64,000 nt of DNA from Planococcus citri (Eukaryota; Arthropoda; Insecta; Hemiptera; Pseudococcidae). Location of the stretch: assembly GCF_950023065.1 (NCBI RefSeq), contig NC_088678.1:23860580-23924579 (forward strand), given 5' to 3'. A program made the translations under genes and the position numbers. How positions within the stretch are numbered: position 1 is the stretch's first letter; each line of letters starts with the position of its first letter. Below the pieces are notes generated by a model. It was not told where the DNA came from and searched no databases. It was given only the letters and a program-made list of their open reading frames with translations. Of this stretch, positions 35,373-46,640 are shown piece after piece.

Positions 35373-36598
35373 ATTAATCTCTAATTCGATTCGGTTTTCG
35401 TATCGTATCAACAGTTCACTTGAGATCAGCGTTTATACCAAGGAGATTCGCTTACTTCGTATCGTATCGTATCCTCTTGATGTCAGCGTATTATAAACTG
35501 AAATAGAAATAACAAACATTATTTTGTGGTTTCTGCTTTAATCACTATTTACATAGATAAACGTTTCTGAGTTTTTTGTTCGCATTTATCAGCATCTTTC
35601 AGACCATATGAGAATTAAATTGAGCCCTGGAACTTTTTCAAAGACATTCCAAGGATCTACAATAAAATCAGAAGCTGATTTCGATTGGTGCAACAGAATC
35701 TATCAAGTTGATACAATCGTATATCGTTCGTAAAGAACGGGATGTGTTTTGCTCACACAACAAAATGCACTCTAGCAACTTGAGAAGATTGCCCATTTTC
35801 AGACTGAAGAAATATAATTTTCAATTTTCTTCGTTTTCAAAACTAATGTAGAGAAATTACAAAAATCTCCAGATACGTTTTCAATGAAAGCTCAACAATC
35901 CAATTACTGATACTGTTAACAAACGGAGCTTACCTGATCAGCAGCTGGAACCACCTGGTTTCAAAAATTTTCAATTCTGCTGAAATTTGTGGGGAACACA
36001 ACGAATATTACAACAACTTTTCCAATCAAATAAGTTATAAGTACAACAAACCATTCACTCAAATTAAGAAAATGTCAAAAGGTTTTATACGAATTATTCA
36101 TTTTATCTTGAATTCTTGAACCACGTTACCGGTAGATTTGACAAAATATGATAACATTGATAACAGGTTGTTTTGGTTTTTTTTTTCGATCAGACGCTAA
36201 TTTGTCTCAATGAAGCTGTTGGTGTTGCGGATGAGATAATAGGGTGCCGTTCCCCCCCTCCTCGTTCCAGGACTCTTGGTTTTCTTCAGGTTTGTTGAGA
36301 ATAAACAAACAATTTTAATTTTTTTAGTAGCGTTGTCGAATATCCGGATACTCGAAAATTCGGATTTCTTCAAAATTATCATCCGGATTGTCGTTGTCGC
36401 CATCATTCCGAATTTTCTCTCCTGATGAAGTGAATAGTGATAAGTGATTTTTAAATTTTGAAAAAATTCATTCTGTGGATTTTTCACAACCTCATCTTTT
36501 GTATTTGGCATTATCCGAGTGCAATCCGGGTATCCGGATACACTTTGGATCCGGATGAATAATTCGTATGTATCCGGATGCATCCACTGCATTTTTCA
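35373..36598. other. Upstream region with ATCCGGAT-rich low-complexity sequence
   Basis: It contains the 5'-UTR exon/intron region of the MATH-BTB gene. From 36335 to 36590 the words ATCCGGATAC and GGATGCATCC repeat in both orientations, resembling the repeat-filled interiors of the hAT-like MITEs in this window; definite ends were not resolved. Confidence 0.5.
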
Positions 36599-36884
36599 AT
36601 ATGTGTTCTTTTTACACGGATTTTGGCAGATTTTCGAGAATCTGGATTTTGGCAGATTTTCGAGAATCTGAATTTTGGCAGATTTAGAATCTACGAGAAT
36701 CTGTTTGGGTAGCAGCTTTTGAAGATGGATTTTGGATTTTACTCGTACTTTGAAAAAGAAGGCTCGAGGTTTTGAAAAATTGGTGAATGTAATCTCAAAA
36801 GTGTTGAAAAAAAGAGATTTAAAAAAATGTCCAAAATCCAGATTCTCGAAAATCTGTCAAAATCCATGTAAAAAGAACACATCT
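36599..36884. mobile_element. MITE-like inverted repeat, ATGTGTTCTTTTTACA ends
   Basis: The left end ATGTGTTCTTTTTACA and the right end TGTAAAAAGAACACAT are inverted. The inner arms carry GGATTTTGGCAGATTTTCG and its reverse. The left arm contains three tandem copies of a roughly 26-bp unit (ATTTTGGCAGATTTTCGAGA). It is 286 bp long, non-coding, and abuts the foldback element starting at 36892. Confidence 0.65.
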
Positions 36885-37715
36885 ACCTATAGTCGGGGAG
36901 CCCGCATAAGGATCTATTGCACCCCCCCCCCCCAATCCCCGTCGATCCTCCAAGACAACTTTTTTATTGGAGGGGGAGTCCTAAGGAACATTTCTAGCCA
37001 GCCATGGTACTCTAAAAAAAGTGGCCCTACTAACAAAATGGCGGCCATTTTGATTGACAGGTCATGAGGTCAGCCGAAATCGCAGATTTTGCGTTCCAAC
37101 AGAGGACTTGCACGAAATTTTTTAAGCCGTACAAAGGTAGATCGAAAGATCATGCAAAAATTTATCACCTGTCAGAATTTCAAGTGCTGAAGTGGCTTTT
37201 TCGATTTTTGGTGAATTTTTGAAAATCAAATTTAGGCCAAAAATGAGGGGAAAAATCAAAATTTTACCAAATTCACCAAGAAAGCTGAAATTTGGGATAC
37301 AGCCGATTTTCGACATGCCGAATCGATTGGAAACTGTTTCAAACCGTTTTGAGCCGTTCTGGAGCCTTCGGAAGATTTTTGAAACTCTAAATTCCCACAA
37401 AATTTCATCAAAATGCAGAAGGAACGCCGAAATTTATTCCGCAAACTAATTTCAATACAATACGAAGTTAATTGCAGGTGGATTTTAACTCGTTTTGGAG
37501 CCTCCAATGACTTTTTGAAAATTACTGGAGCCTCTAGTAGGCGTTTGAAACTTGAAATTTCCCAAAATTTTGTCCGAAATTCATCCTTCAAACTAATTTC
37601 AATACGCTACGAACAACGAAGTCGACTGCAAGTGAATTTCAAGTCGTTTTGGAGCCTCCAGCGACTTTTTGAAACTTGAAATTTACCCAAAATTTCATCA
37701 AATCGAGATGGAAAG

Positions 37716-38138
37716 TGTACGATAAATCGATCAAAATCGATAAATCTGACTCAAAGAATATTGACTTTTAATCAAACAATTCGACATACTAAAACATAAC
37801 GACTCAAAATAAATAGAAATATTTATTTACTCGGTCAATGACCTAAGTCAATGAACCAAAACAAAAAAACAAAATTGAGCAGAAGCTCGACAACTTTATA
37901 ACTCGACGATTGAATCAATATTAACACGACGAACTTATATACATAACGAAAACAACGAAAAATAAACGATAATTTAACAGCCAACAGTTTACGCGATTTT
38001 ACGAAAAGAACAAAATTTCATTAAAAACATAACCAGCGATATTTAGAATTCGCGAAACGAATTTTATTTTTTATTTAAAAATAAAAACTAAAATTACCGA
38101 GCATAAACGTTACGGTTACGGTATCAATTTTGCCAACA
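37716..38138 (-). repeat. 3' LTR of copia element 1
   Basis: TGTACGATAAATCG ... TTTTGCCAACA, 423 bp, matching 43687-44109. Confidence 0.95.
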
Positions 38139-38361
38139 CCCCACCATAAAAATATTTTACCTAACACGCGTACCACTTAAATAAACGTAAAACTTGTTGC
38201 TTCTTATCATTACCGGTGTTTGTAAACACTACGATAAAAAAAAATATTTTTACAGCAAAATTTCAGTTAAAACTATACTTATATTATACAAAAATCTACT
38301 CGAAAACATAATTTAAGTGTTAAACAATGACTCACAGAGTCTGTCGAATACGGTACGTGTC

Positions 38362-38725
38362 TAGTGTTGGGCAAATTCGCGAATATTCTTTTTTTGCTTG
38401 CGCATGCGCAAGAATATGCGCATATTCTTGCGCATATTCCGCAGATTCTTTTCAAAAAATTAGAAAATTATTGCCTAGTTTAGAGATAATAGGGAAAAGG
38501 TTTTGGTAACTTTCAAATTATTGAGGAAAATTGGAAATTTATAAAGAAAAGTAGTTGTAAAACTTGTAAATTGTGGAAAATTGTAGAAAAATCTTCAAAT
38601 TTTTTGAAAAAAGTCCCGATTTTTATTTTTTTGAGAGAATATTCTCCAAGCGTTTGAGAATATTCGCGAATATTCGCGAATATTCTCAGATTATGCGCAT
38701 TGAGAATATTCTCAGGCCAACACTA
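38362..38725. mobile_element. hAT-like MITE inside copia element 1
   Basis: The ends are TAGTGTTGGGC and GCCAACACTA, with a perfect 8-bp duplication TACGTGTC (38354-38361, 38726-38733). The interior holds inverted and tandem GCGAATATTC and GCGCATATTC words. It lies across the last codons of the copia pol frame and supplies its present stop codon. Confidence 0.88.
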
Positions 38726-41700
38726 TACGTGTCGTGGCTTTGGTCAAAATATCGGCAAGTTGATCTGCCGAGGATATCTTTTGCAAGTAGATTATCTGTT
38801 TCGTGACTAAATCGCGTATATGATGGTAACAGACATCTATATGTCTGGTACGTTTAGATTCGACCGTGTTCGCTACGGCAATCGCTGCGTTAGAATCGCA
38901 GTACACCGGTACGGTATCAATACGAACTTCCAATTCAACAAACAAATTTCGCCAAGACAAGACTTCCTTTCCAGATGTACTTAACGCAACGTATTCAGCT
39001 TCACACGACGAAAGACTTACACAATTTTGTTTCTTAACTACCCAGTCAATTACGTTGCCATAATGTAACACGAAAATTCCAGACGTTGACTTCCTGTCTA
39101 AACAATCACCAGCGAAGTCCGAATCTACGTACACTCTTACAGAGTGTTTATCAACGACTTCAGGTATTACGTAGGTAAGTTTCACGTTCAACGTACTACG
39201 TAAATACCTGAGAATACGCTTACTATATTCGAATAGCTCCTTGTTTGCCAAGTGCTGGTATCTGCTTAGAAAGTTTACAGCAAAAGCGATATCGGGACGT
39301 GTTCCCCTTGCTATGTAACTTAAACTTCCTAAGAGACCACGCACTTTGGTTTCATAACTTTTATCGAGCTTGAGATTGGTAATTTTCAAGCCCGGTTCGA
39401 TTGGAGTTGAGATACTATTCGAATTAGATAAACCGTAATCATTAACTAACTGCTCGATATATGAATTTTGATGTATTTCTAACTTTTCTTTACTACGATT
39501 AATTTCCATTCCTACGAACTTCTTGCATTGTTCCAGGTCTCTGATTCCAAAACGCTCATTCAATCGCTTGACCAACCACTCAATTAGACGATCATCGCAA
39601 CCTGTAATTAGAAAATCGTCTACGTAAACGACAAACACGCAACGTAGAGGATTTTCGGCATCGAAATACACACAAGGATCGACTTTACTCCTTACGAAAC
39701 CGAGCGAAAGTAAGTACTCGTTCAATTTAGCGTTCCACGACTTGGGACTCGTTTTTAACCCATATAACGAACGTTTGAGAATATATACGACACCTTTTTC
39801 TTCGTTAGTCCCTTTCGGTGGGTTGAACATAATACCTCGGTTTATATCTCCATTGAGAAATGCAGTACTTACATCTAGCTGTCTCAACTGCCACTTGTTG
39901 ACCATAGCTAGATTAAGCATCGAGCGTATTATCGGTTGATTAGGTGTTGGAGCGTAAATTTCATCCAATTCATAGAAATGATTGTCTTTGAAACCACGCA
40001 ACACCAATCTCGCCTTAAATTTCACCCCACCATTCGAGTTGATTTTTTTCTTTAGAACCCACTTACTGTCTACTTTTGAATAATTCTCTTCATTTACGCT
40101 TTTTTCAGATGCTGAATACCAAACGTCCTTGATCTCCATCGCCTTTAACTCTTCATCTATCGCTACACGCCAAAATTTCGACTCAGGACCGTTTAACGCT
40201 TCTTCATACGTAAGGTCATCGACCCCAGCGAGTGCAAAACAAGCAAAATCATCGGATCGATCGTCGGTAACCGAAGTATCAATCATACTACGATCAACGT
40301 TAATTTCACCGCTACGTTCGGCTTCGCTTAACTCATCTGGATTTACCCAAGATGAGCACCCAGGAGCTGGTTCTACCGAACTACGTACATCTTGTTGATT
40401 CGTAGGTATGATATCTACGTCTTTTATACTTACAGTTACAGACGTTTTGATCAAATGATCGTTGATGATATCGTGTATCTTACGCGTTTCATCTACTTCT
40501 ACGCAACTCGAATTCGTAAATTTATTTCGTAGAACATTGTACAATACATAACCTGTCTCGGTAAAACCGAGCAAAACCATATCGATCGACTTCTCATCGG
40601 TTTTCTTTCTCTTTTCAGGCGGTACTAAAACTCGTGCAACGCTTCCAAACAACCTTACTCTCGATAAATCTGGCTTTCGGCGATTCCACAGCTCGTACGG
40701 TGACAGATCGTTCAAGGCAGAATGCGGTAAACGATTATACATGTAGTTCGCCGTGTATGCAGCGTAAAGCCAAAATTTATTCGTTAACCCGCCTTCGTAT
40801 AACAGAGCTCGCATTTTTTCTTGGATGGTTCGGAAAAAACGCTCGACGGTGCCATTATGCTGCTTCTCATACGGCTCACTGTTCTGCATCGATATGCCTT
40901 TCTCATCGACAAACTCTTTGAAGGTACCTCCGATAAACTCGCTAGCGTTGTCGCACCTTATACGCTTAACCTTCGTATTCCATAACGTTTCACTAATATT
41001 GACATATTTTTTTAGGTAGGTACCTACTTCGGCTTTACTTCTCATTCCGAACGTTACTCCCCATCTCGTACAGTCATCTACGAAGCTAATCAAATATCGC
41101 TCGCCTTCTAGTCCTTCTGTAATAGGACCCATTACGTCAATATGAACAAGATCGAGCGGATTTGGATACCTATACCTACTCGAATCATAGGTATGTTTTT
41201 TCTGTTTAGCTTTGCAACAAATTTGACATTGATTAAAAGGTGGACAATCACATCCACGTAACTCAGGAATCTTATCCAACACCGCCTTGCTCGTATGAGC
41301 CAACCTACGATGCCAGATGTCGCCTTCACCTTTTAATTTATTTATCTGTTTTTTGTTTTTCAGATTTACATCACTGTCACTGCACGTACCGGTATTTCCT
41401 ATACCTACACTTGAAACATTCGAATTTCCAATACCAGAATCATTACCTATCGTCGTCGAAGTATTACCTACATTTGTCGAGTCGCTAACATCATTTGTAA
41501 TCAACGCAGATGAATAATCAGAACAAGAGTACAACATAGGAGGTATATTAATCATAAACTGAATCGTATACAATCCATTATCGTTAAGTACTAATCTAGA
41601 CACGATGTTTCCCGCAGGATCGACCAAACGAGGATCTTCATCGAAGAAGAAACGATAACCATTCGCTACGATTTTCGACACGGACAGAAGACTAAAAGAA

Positions 41701-43571
41701 AGACTAGGTACGTAGTATACCTCGTTCAACCAATAGACGTTTCCGTCATCGGCTAGAACTCTCAACTTACCTACTCCCTCTTTCATCAGAGAGACCTCAC
41801 AATGAGCGGATTGCAAACTCTCGTTTACTTTCCTCTCACCGAGCAGGACTCCGGGATGTTTTAGAAAATGCGAAGTCGCACCACTGTCGACGACAAACGT
41901 GATGAAATCGACGCCGTCGTCGTCGTTTGTCTCGACATACGCATTTTCTTCACCGAGGTTTAGAGCGGTCGAGTCACCTAAAAAATAATTCGAACCGATA
42001 TTTACGTTACGCGAATTTCCGAAATTTGAAATCGCGATACTATCACCGAAACTGCTACGACCGACTCTATTTTTACCACTACGACTGTCTTCTAACGAGA
42101 AATTTTTCTTTTTTTCAGAAGTCGACGGAAAAAGACCTAACGCGATCGACGGACGAGGACCTGACGAACCGGACGAACCTGCAGTACCAGACGTACCCGA
42201 CGTACCACTCGACGAACCGTTACCACCGTTATTACGCAACGAATCATCGTTCTGCGGACAATTACGACCTATATGCCCGGTTAGATTGCATCGATAGCAA
42301 ACGATACTTCCCCGAGGGTTGGTATCGTTTCTATAATTCCCTCCGGCGGATCGACAAGACTTGGCCATGTGGCCCCGTTTATGACACTTATAGCAGGTAC
42401 GATCTTTGGCTTGTACGAAGCCATTATTACCACTACGATCACCGTTACCGTTCGACGAATTACCGGACGAGTTCGAACTACGATTACGCGACTTATTATG
42501 ATTACGATTACGATTATTATTATTACCGCATTGATCGGATGCGGCCATCGCTGAACCGGTACTTGTCGAACTCTTCGAGGTCGAGGAGTTCTTCGAGGTA
42601 TCTTCCAAACTCAAAAGCAACGAGGAGATTACTTTTGGATTTGGATCTCCAGCTGTGACGTGAATCAGTCCCCGAGCAGTCATACGCACTGACTCGTACT
42701 TGGGCGAATTGCCCAAAGCATTTATCAGATACGTATACGTTTCCGATGGAGTCAACTTCACGTCCAAACTCTCCATATCGTTGACAAGCGTATAAAATGC
42801 CTCCAAGAACTCCTTCGGACCTTTGTACATATCGATGACAATCTTCGAAATACGAGTTCGACAGTCGATAATTGCTGCTTGGTTTTCCGCCTGGTACAAG
42901 GAGTTGAGCTCCGTCCAGAATACGTACGGATCCTCTGTCTCCTTGACCAGTCGGAAAACGTTCTCAGCTACGTGCCTAATTAAAATTTCGAGAGCTTTCG
43001 CTTTTTTACGCGCCGATAACATATTTACTTCGAGAATCGCGGTTTGAAGTCCTTTGGCCGCCAAAATAACCTTTATTTTTCTTTTCCAGGACACGAAGCC
43101 CGTACCGCGAAAGACCATCGACTCCATTACGCGACTATCACCGGCACCGAACATACTTTCACTCGACGAACTGCTCGAATCGGATTCTACAGCTGCTACG
43201 TCGTCGGACTCGTCGTCGCTACTTTCACTACCTTCGGACTCGTCGTTGGATGGACCAGGAGGTGGAGGAGGTGGAGGACCAGATGGTGGATTAGACGGAG
43301 GAGGAACGGAATCAACAGGGATCGACGGATCGTTGGAAATATCACCGGAACCCGACGAACTTGGACCAGCTTCGGTATCACCTGCTGACTCAGATACGTG
43401 CTGTAACGTTACTTTACTTTTACTTTTCGACTTCGGTATACTTTGTTCTGGTTTTTCCTTTTCAGAAAAACCACGAAACTCGGCGCTCGATTTACGCTTG
43501 TCTACACTACTGTCGTCGTCGTCTACGTTGACCGATTTTCCTGACCGCAAATAGGACAGGACTGTCGACAT
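38712..43571 (-). CDS. copia gag-pol polyprotein, single open frame (1619 aa)
   Basis: Self-replication polyprotein of an endogenous retrotransposon. The start ATG at 43571 lies about 115 bp inside the 5' LTR. Order: an acidic, Ser/Pro-rich N terminus with a polyproline run; a gag core (about 145-330); two CCHC knuckles, CYKCHKRGHMAKSC and CYRCNLTGHIGRNC (about 393-438); protease VDSGAT (about 561); integrase with an HHCC zinc site and DD35E core (IDVMGP, RCDNASEF, GTVERF); reverse transcriptase with VYVDDFLITG; and RNase H (YVDSDFAG, SSCEAEYVAL). Gag and pol share one frame, as in copia. The last five or so residues come from the MITE inserted at 38362-38725; otherwise no break was seen, so the element may be functional or recently so. 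Confidence 0.95.
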   Translation of the reverse strand: MSTVLSYLRSGKSVNVDDDDSSVDKRKSSAEFRGFSEKEKPEQSIPKSKSKSKVTLQHVSESAGDTEAGPSSSGSGDISNDPSIPVDSVPPPSNPPSGPPPPPPPGPSNDESEGSESSDDESDDVAAVESDSSSSSSESMFGAGDSRVMESMVFRGTGFVSWKRKIKVILAAKGLQTAILEVNMLSARKKAKALEILIRHVAENVFRLVKETEDPYVFWTELNSLYQAENQAAIIDCRTRISKIVIDMYKGPKEFLEAFYTLVNDMESLDVKLTPSETYTYLINALGNSPKYESVRMTARGLIHVTAGDPNPKVISSLLLSLEDTSKNSSTSKSSTSTGSAMAASDQCGNNNNRNRNHNKSRNRSSNSSGNSSNGNGDRSGNNGFVQAKDRTCYKCHKRGHMAKSCRSAGGNYRNDTNPRGSIVCYRCNLTGHIGRNCPQNDDSLRNNGGNGSSSGTSGTSGTAGSSGSSGPRPSIALGLFPSTSEKKKNFSLEDSRSGKNRVGRSSFGDSIAISNFGNSRNVNIGSNYFLGDSTALNLGEENAYVETNDDDGVDFITFVVDSGATSHFLKHPGVLLGERKVNESLQSAHCEVSLMKEGVGKLRVLADDGNVYWLNEVYYVPSLSFSLLSVSKIVANGYRFFFDEDPRLVDPAGNIVSRLVLNDNGLYTIQFMINIPPMLYSCSDYSSALITNDVSDSTNVGNTSTTIGNDSGIGNSNVSSVGIGNTGTCSDSDVNLKNKKQINKLKGEGDIWHRRLAHTSKAVLDKIPELRGCDCPPFNQCQICCKAKQKKHTYDSSRYRYPNPLDLVHIDVMGPITEGLEGERYLISFVDDCTRWGVTFGMRSKAEVGTYLKKYVNISETLWNTKVKRIRCDNASEFIGGTFKEFVDEKGISMQNSEPYEKQHNGTVERFFRTIQEKMRALLYEGGLTNKFWLYAAYTANYMYNRLPHSALNDLSPYELWNRRKPDLSRVRLFGSVARVLVPPEKRKKTDEKSIDMVLLGFTETGYVLYNVLRNKFTNSSCVEVDETRKIHDIINDHLIKTSVTVSIKDVDIIPTNQQDVRSSVEPAPGCSSWVNPDELSEAERSGEINVDRSMIDTSVTDDRSDDFACFALAGVDDLTYEEALNGPESKFWRVAIDEELKAMEIKDVWYSASEKSVNEENYSKVDSKWVLKKKINSNGGVKFKARLVLRGFKDNHFYELDEIYAPTPNQPIIRSMLNLAMVNKWQLRQLDVSTAFLNGDINRGIMFNPPKGTNEEKGVVYILKRSLYGLKTSPKSWNAKLNEYLLSLGFVRSKVDPCVYFDAENPLRCVFVVYVDDFLITGCDDRLIEWLVKRLNERFGIRDLEQCKKFVGMEINRSKEKLEIHQNSYIEQLVNDYGLSNSNSISTPIEPGLKITNLKLDKSYETKVRGLLGSLSYIARGTRPDIAFAVNFLSRYQHLANKELFEYSKRILRYLRSTLNVKLTYVIPEVVDKHSVRVYVDSDFAGDCLDRKSTSGIFVLHYGNVIDWVVKKQNCVSLSSCEAEYVALSTSGKEVLSWRNLFVELEVRIDTVPVYCDSNAAIAVANTVESKRTRHIDVCYHHIRDLVTKQIIYLQKISSADQLADILTKATTRIVLA

Positions 43572-43674
43572 TTACTTCGTCGAACACTACACGAACCAAT
43601 ACGCTGAAGCTACACAAGCCAGAAAATTCCACACAGGACGTCGAATTGCGAAACAGAGCTTTCACGAACTACGC

Positions 43675-43686
43675 TCTACGCTACCA
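43675..43686 (-). other. Primer-binding site of copia element 1
   Basis: Reads TGGTAGCGTAGA on -, immediately inside the 5' LTR. The TGGTAG start fits the CTACCA 3' end of initiator-methionine tRNA, the usual copia primer; the exact tRNA is not known here. Confidence 0.6.
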
Positions 43687-44109
43687 TGTACGATAAATCG
43701 ATCAAAATCGATAAATCTGACTCAAAGAATATTGACTTTTAATCAAACAATTCGACATACTAAAACATAACGACTCAAAATAAATAGAAATATTTATTTA
43801 CTCGGTCAATGACCTAAGTCAATGAACCAAAACAAAAAAACAAAATTGAGCAGAAGCTCGACAACTTTATAACTCGACGATTGGATCAATATTAACACGA
43901 CGAACTTATATACATAACGAAAACAACGAAAAATAAACGATAATTTAACAGCCAACAGTTTACGCGATTTTACGAAAAGAACAAAATTTCATTAAAAACA
44001 TAACCAGCGATATTTAGAATTCGCGAAACGAATTTTATTTTTTATTTAAAAATAAAAACTAAAATTACCGAGCATAAACGTTACGGTTACGGTATCAATT
44101 TTGCCAACA
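43687..44109 (-). repeat. 5' LTR of copia element 1
   Basis: Near-identical to 37716-38138; GAAAG follows directly at 44110-44114. Confidence 0.95.
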
Positions 44110-45132
44110 GAAAGCCGAAATTTAAGAAATTTACTCTGCACTCCAATTTTAACACCCTCTGAAGACGACTTCAAGTGAGTTTAAGTCATTTTGGAGATTC
44201 CAGCGACTTTTTAAAAATTACTGGAGTCTCCACCGAATTTTTGAAACTTGAAATTCCTCAAACATTTTATGAAATGGAGTTGGAAAGCCGAAATTTACTC
44301 TGCAAACTAATTTCAATACGCTACGAAGTCGACTGCTGGAAGATTTCGTCGTTTTGGAGCCTCCAGCGACTTTTTGAAAGATATTGTATGGCGTTTTTTG
44401 GAAAATTTAAATTTAAAAAGTACAAGCTAGTCGTATTGAAATTAGTTTGCAGAATGAAATTCGGCTTTCCATCCATCTTAATTGATGAAATTTTGGGAAA
44501 TTTCAAGTTTCAAAAGTCTACTGGAGGCTCCAGTAGCTCTCAAAAAGTCACTGGAGGCTTCAAAATGACTTAAACCCACCTGAAGTCGTCTTCAGAGGGT
44601 GTTAAAATTGGAGTGCAGAGTAAATTTCGGCTTTCCATCTCCGTTTGATAAAATTTTGTGGGAATTTCGAATTTCAAAAATCTGCTGGAGGCTCCAGAAC
44701 TGCTCAAAACGGGTTAAAACAGTTTCCAATCGATTTGGCATGTCGGAAATAGGATATATCCTAAATTTCAGCTTTCTTGGTCAATTTGGTAGAATTTTGA
44801 TTTTTTCCCCCCATTTTTGGTCAAAATTTGATTTTCAAAAATTCACCAAAAATCGAAAAAGGCACTTTAGCACTTTAAATTTTGACAGGTGATAAATTAT
44901 TGCCTGATCTTTCGATCTACCTTTGCACGGTTTAAAAAATTTTGTGCAAGTCTTCCGTTGGAACGCAAAATCTGCAATTTCAGTGGTCGCCATTTTGTAA
45001 GTTATTAGGCCACTTTTTTTTTGAGTACAAGGGCTAGAAATGTTCCTTAGGACTCCTCCTTGAAGAAAAAAGTTGTCCCGGAGGATCGACGGGGGGGGGG
45101 TGCAATAGATCCTTATACGGGCTCCTCACGAC

Positions 45133-46420
45133 TACTAGTGAATTTTTAAAAATTAAATTAAATTTGGACTCAAAAATGGAAAAATTCCAAATTTTATCAA
45201 ATTAATCTAGAAACAAAAAGTTGAAATTTTAGGTACCTGACCCCCATTTATGACCCATCAAAATGATTAGGAACGATTTCAAGCCGTTTTCAGCAGTTCT
45301 GAAGCCTCCAGAATTTTGCCAAATCAATGATAGAACCAGTCCAAATTAACTTTGGTACCTATAAAACTAAAGAAATTTTCTTGAACGCTGACCTAAGCAA
45401 TAAGCATCAAACAGTATTTTTGAACACGAATTTATTTATCGAAAACAAAATCGATTTCTATTGCCATAGCTATATTATGGACGCATTTCTCCAAAATTCC
45501 ATTAAGTATCCCAACCGGTGCACGTTTTTTTGCACTGGACAACGGGGAATTATAAAAGATTTCTAAAGTAGGTAGGTACACTATACCAGTACCTATAAAT
45601 TTCATCTGCTAACATTGATTTTTCAATTTTTGACAAATTTTCGAAATTTTGAATTTGGCTGATTATTTTTTCACAGAAAATTAAAATAGAGGTAAGTAAT
45701 CAAATTATCGTAAAAGGGTGAAATTTTATTTTGAATCCTGGTAGGTACGTGATGATTTCATACCGTTGTAAAGTTTCCAGCTAATTTCTGGATTCTCCCA
45801 TTTAAAAAAAAAAAATTGATTAAAAAAAATAATTATTTAAAATGAAATTCAGCACCTCTACAAAAAGCTGAAAATATTGTACAAAACAAATTTTAGCATT
45901 TTTAATTTACCTACCTACTCGTTTGCAAAGAACATTTTTTTATTTCTATAGATTAAGTATGAAATCAAACAAGAGAAAATCTTAGGATTTTAACCAGTAA
46001 AAACAAAATTTAAAAATATGTGTCTACTCAATCAGAAAGTTACGAAGACGGATCCCATTTATGGAATTTTTTCGAAAACTAGATACTCTGAAGATCCGCT
46101 GGAGGCTTCAGAATGGCTCAAAACCATCGCCTATCCACTCGGGAGGTCGAAAATGGGGTGCTAGCCAAATTTCAGTGTCATACGTTTATTTTATCAAATT
46201 TTTTATTTTTCAAATGAAAAATAACGAGCCAAATTCGAAATTTCAAAAATTTACCCAACATAGAGAAATGAATTTTGGTTGTTAAAAATTGAAATTTACA
46301 TTGGGTATCTATTTTGGGGTCTTATTTTGATTTCTTTTTGTACGGTCCAAAAAATTGTGTGCTGGTTGAATTACAAAATATAGTCTAGAAATATCAATAC
46401 CATATCTATTATGTGAGAAA
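45133..46420. other. Intergenic, degenerate repeats
   Basis: Scattered GAAGCCTCCAGAAT and GCTGGAGGCTTCAG words relate this stretch to the foldback families, but no ends are recognisable. There is no supported gene. Confidence 0.4.
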
Positions 46421-46424
46421 ATGC

Positions 46425-46640
46425 TGCTTTACACGAATCATTCAATAATCGAGGACTCGAGGATGCAATCGCAGAATTTTGTTCCAAGTCATTAAATTGA
46501 TTATTTTAGACGATTCAGGCACAATAAAGTTAATTACCTCAGATTTTGACTTGTAAACGGAATAATTTTCACTAATTACAAGATGCAATTCAATATTTAA
46601 AAAAAAATCAACTGCAAAAAAAAAATCTGAAATACCTATA
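46425..46640 (-). pseudogene. MATH-BTB pseudogene fragment (BACK/3-box remnant)
   Basis: Part of a 128-codon - frame aligns with the end of the clade B proteins: SEVINFIVPESSKIINLMTWNKIL corresponds to the K/SQVIEFIVARSSEIMNSTTWDQIM region, with spacing kept back to about the SISKSLSV helix. The frame then shifts; NDSCKAAFS-like codons continue in another frame (46425-46450). MATH and BTB are absent. The rest of the frame, up to 46828, is not recognisable. Confidence 0.65.

Larger units (their letters stand above)
37716..44109 (-). mobile_element. Ty1/copia LTR retrotransposon 1, complete
   Basis: It has 423-bp LTRs, TG...CA ends, a perfect 5-bp target duplication GAAAG (37711-37715, 44110-44114), a primer site TGGTAG... 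next to the 5' LTR, a G-rich tract next to the 3' LTR, and one open gag-pol frame. The LTRs differ at one base that I could see (TTGAATC/TTGGATC), so insertion is recent. It lies within foldback copy 3 and carries a 364-bp MITE at its 3' end. Confidence 0.95.
36892..45132. mobile_element. Foldback DNA element, TAGTCGGGG family, copy 3, split by a copia insertion
   Basis: The left end GTCGGGGAGCCCGC and the slightly decayed right end GGGCTCCTCACGAC are each bordered by TA. The left arm (36892-37715) and right arm (44115-45132) carry the same inverted blocks as copies 1 and 2. Removing the copia element and one GAAAG leaves about 1.84 kb, and the sequence across the junction (GATGGAAAG/CCGAAATT) matches GATGGAAAGCCGAAATT in copy 2. 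Confidence 0.82.

Noticed and set aside
41927..42658. 243-codon Tyr/Arg-rich + frame
   Set aside because: It is antisense to the copia gag region, whose Asn/Ser/Gly-rich codons give Tyr/Arg runs on the other strand.
43054..43554. 166-codon Gly/Ser/Asp-rich + frame
   Set aside because: Antisense of the polyproline and acidic N terminus of copia gag; no independent support.
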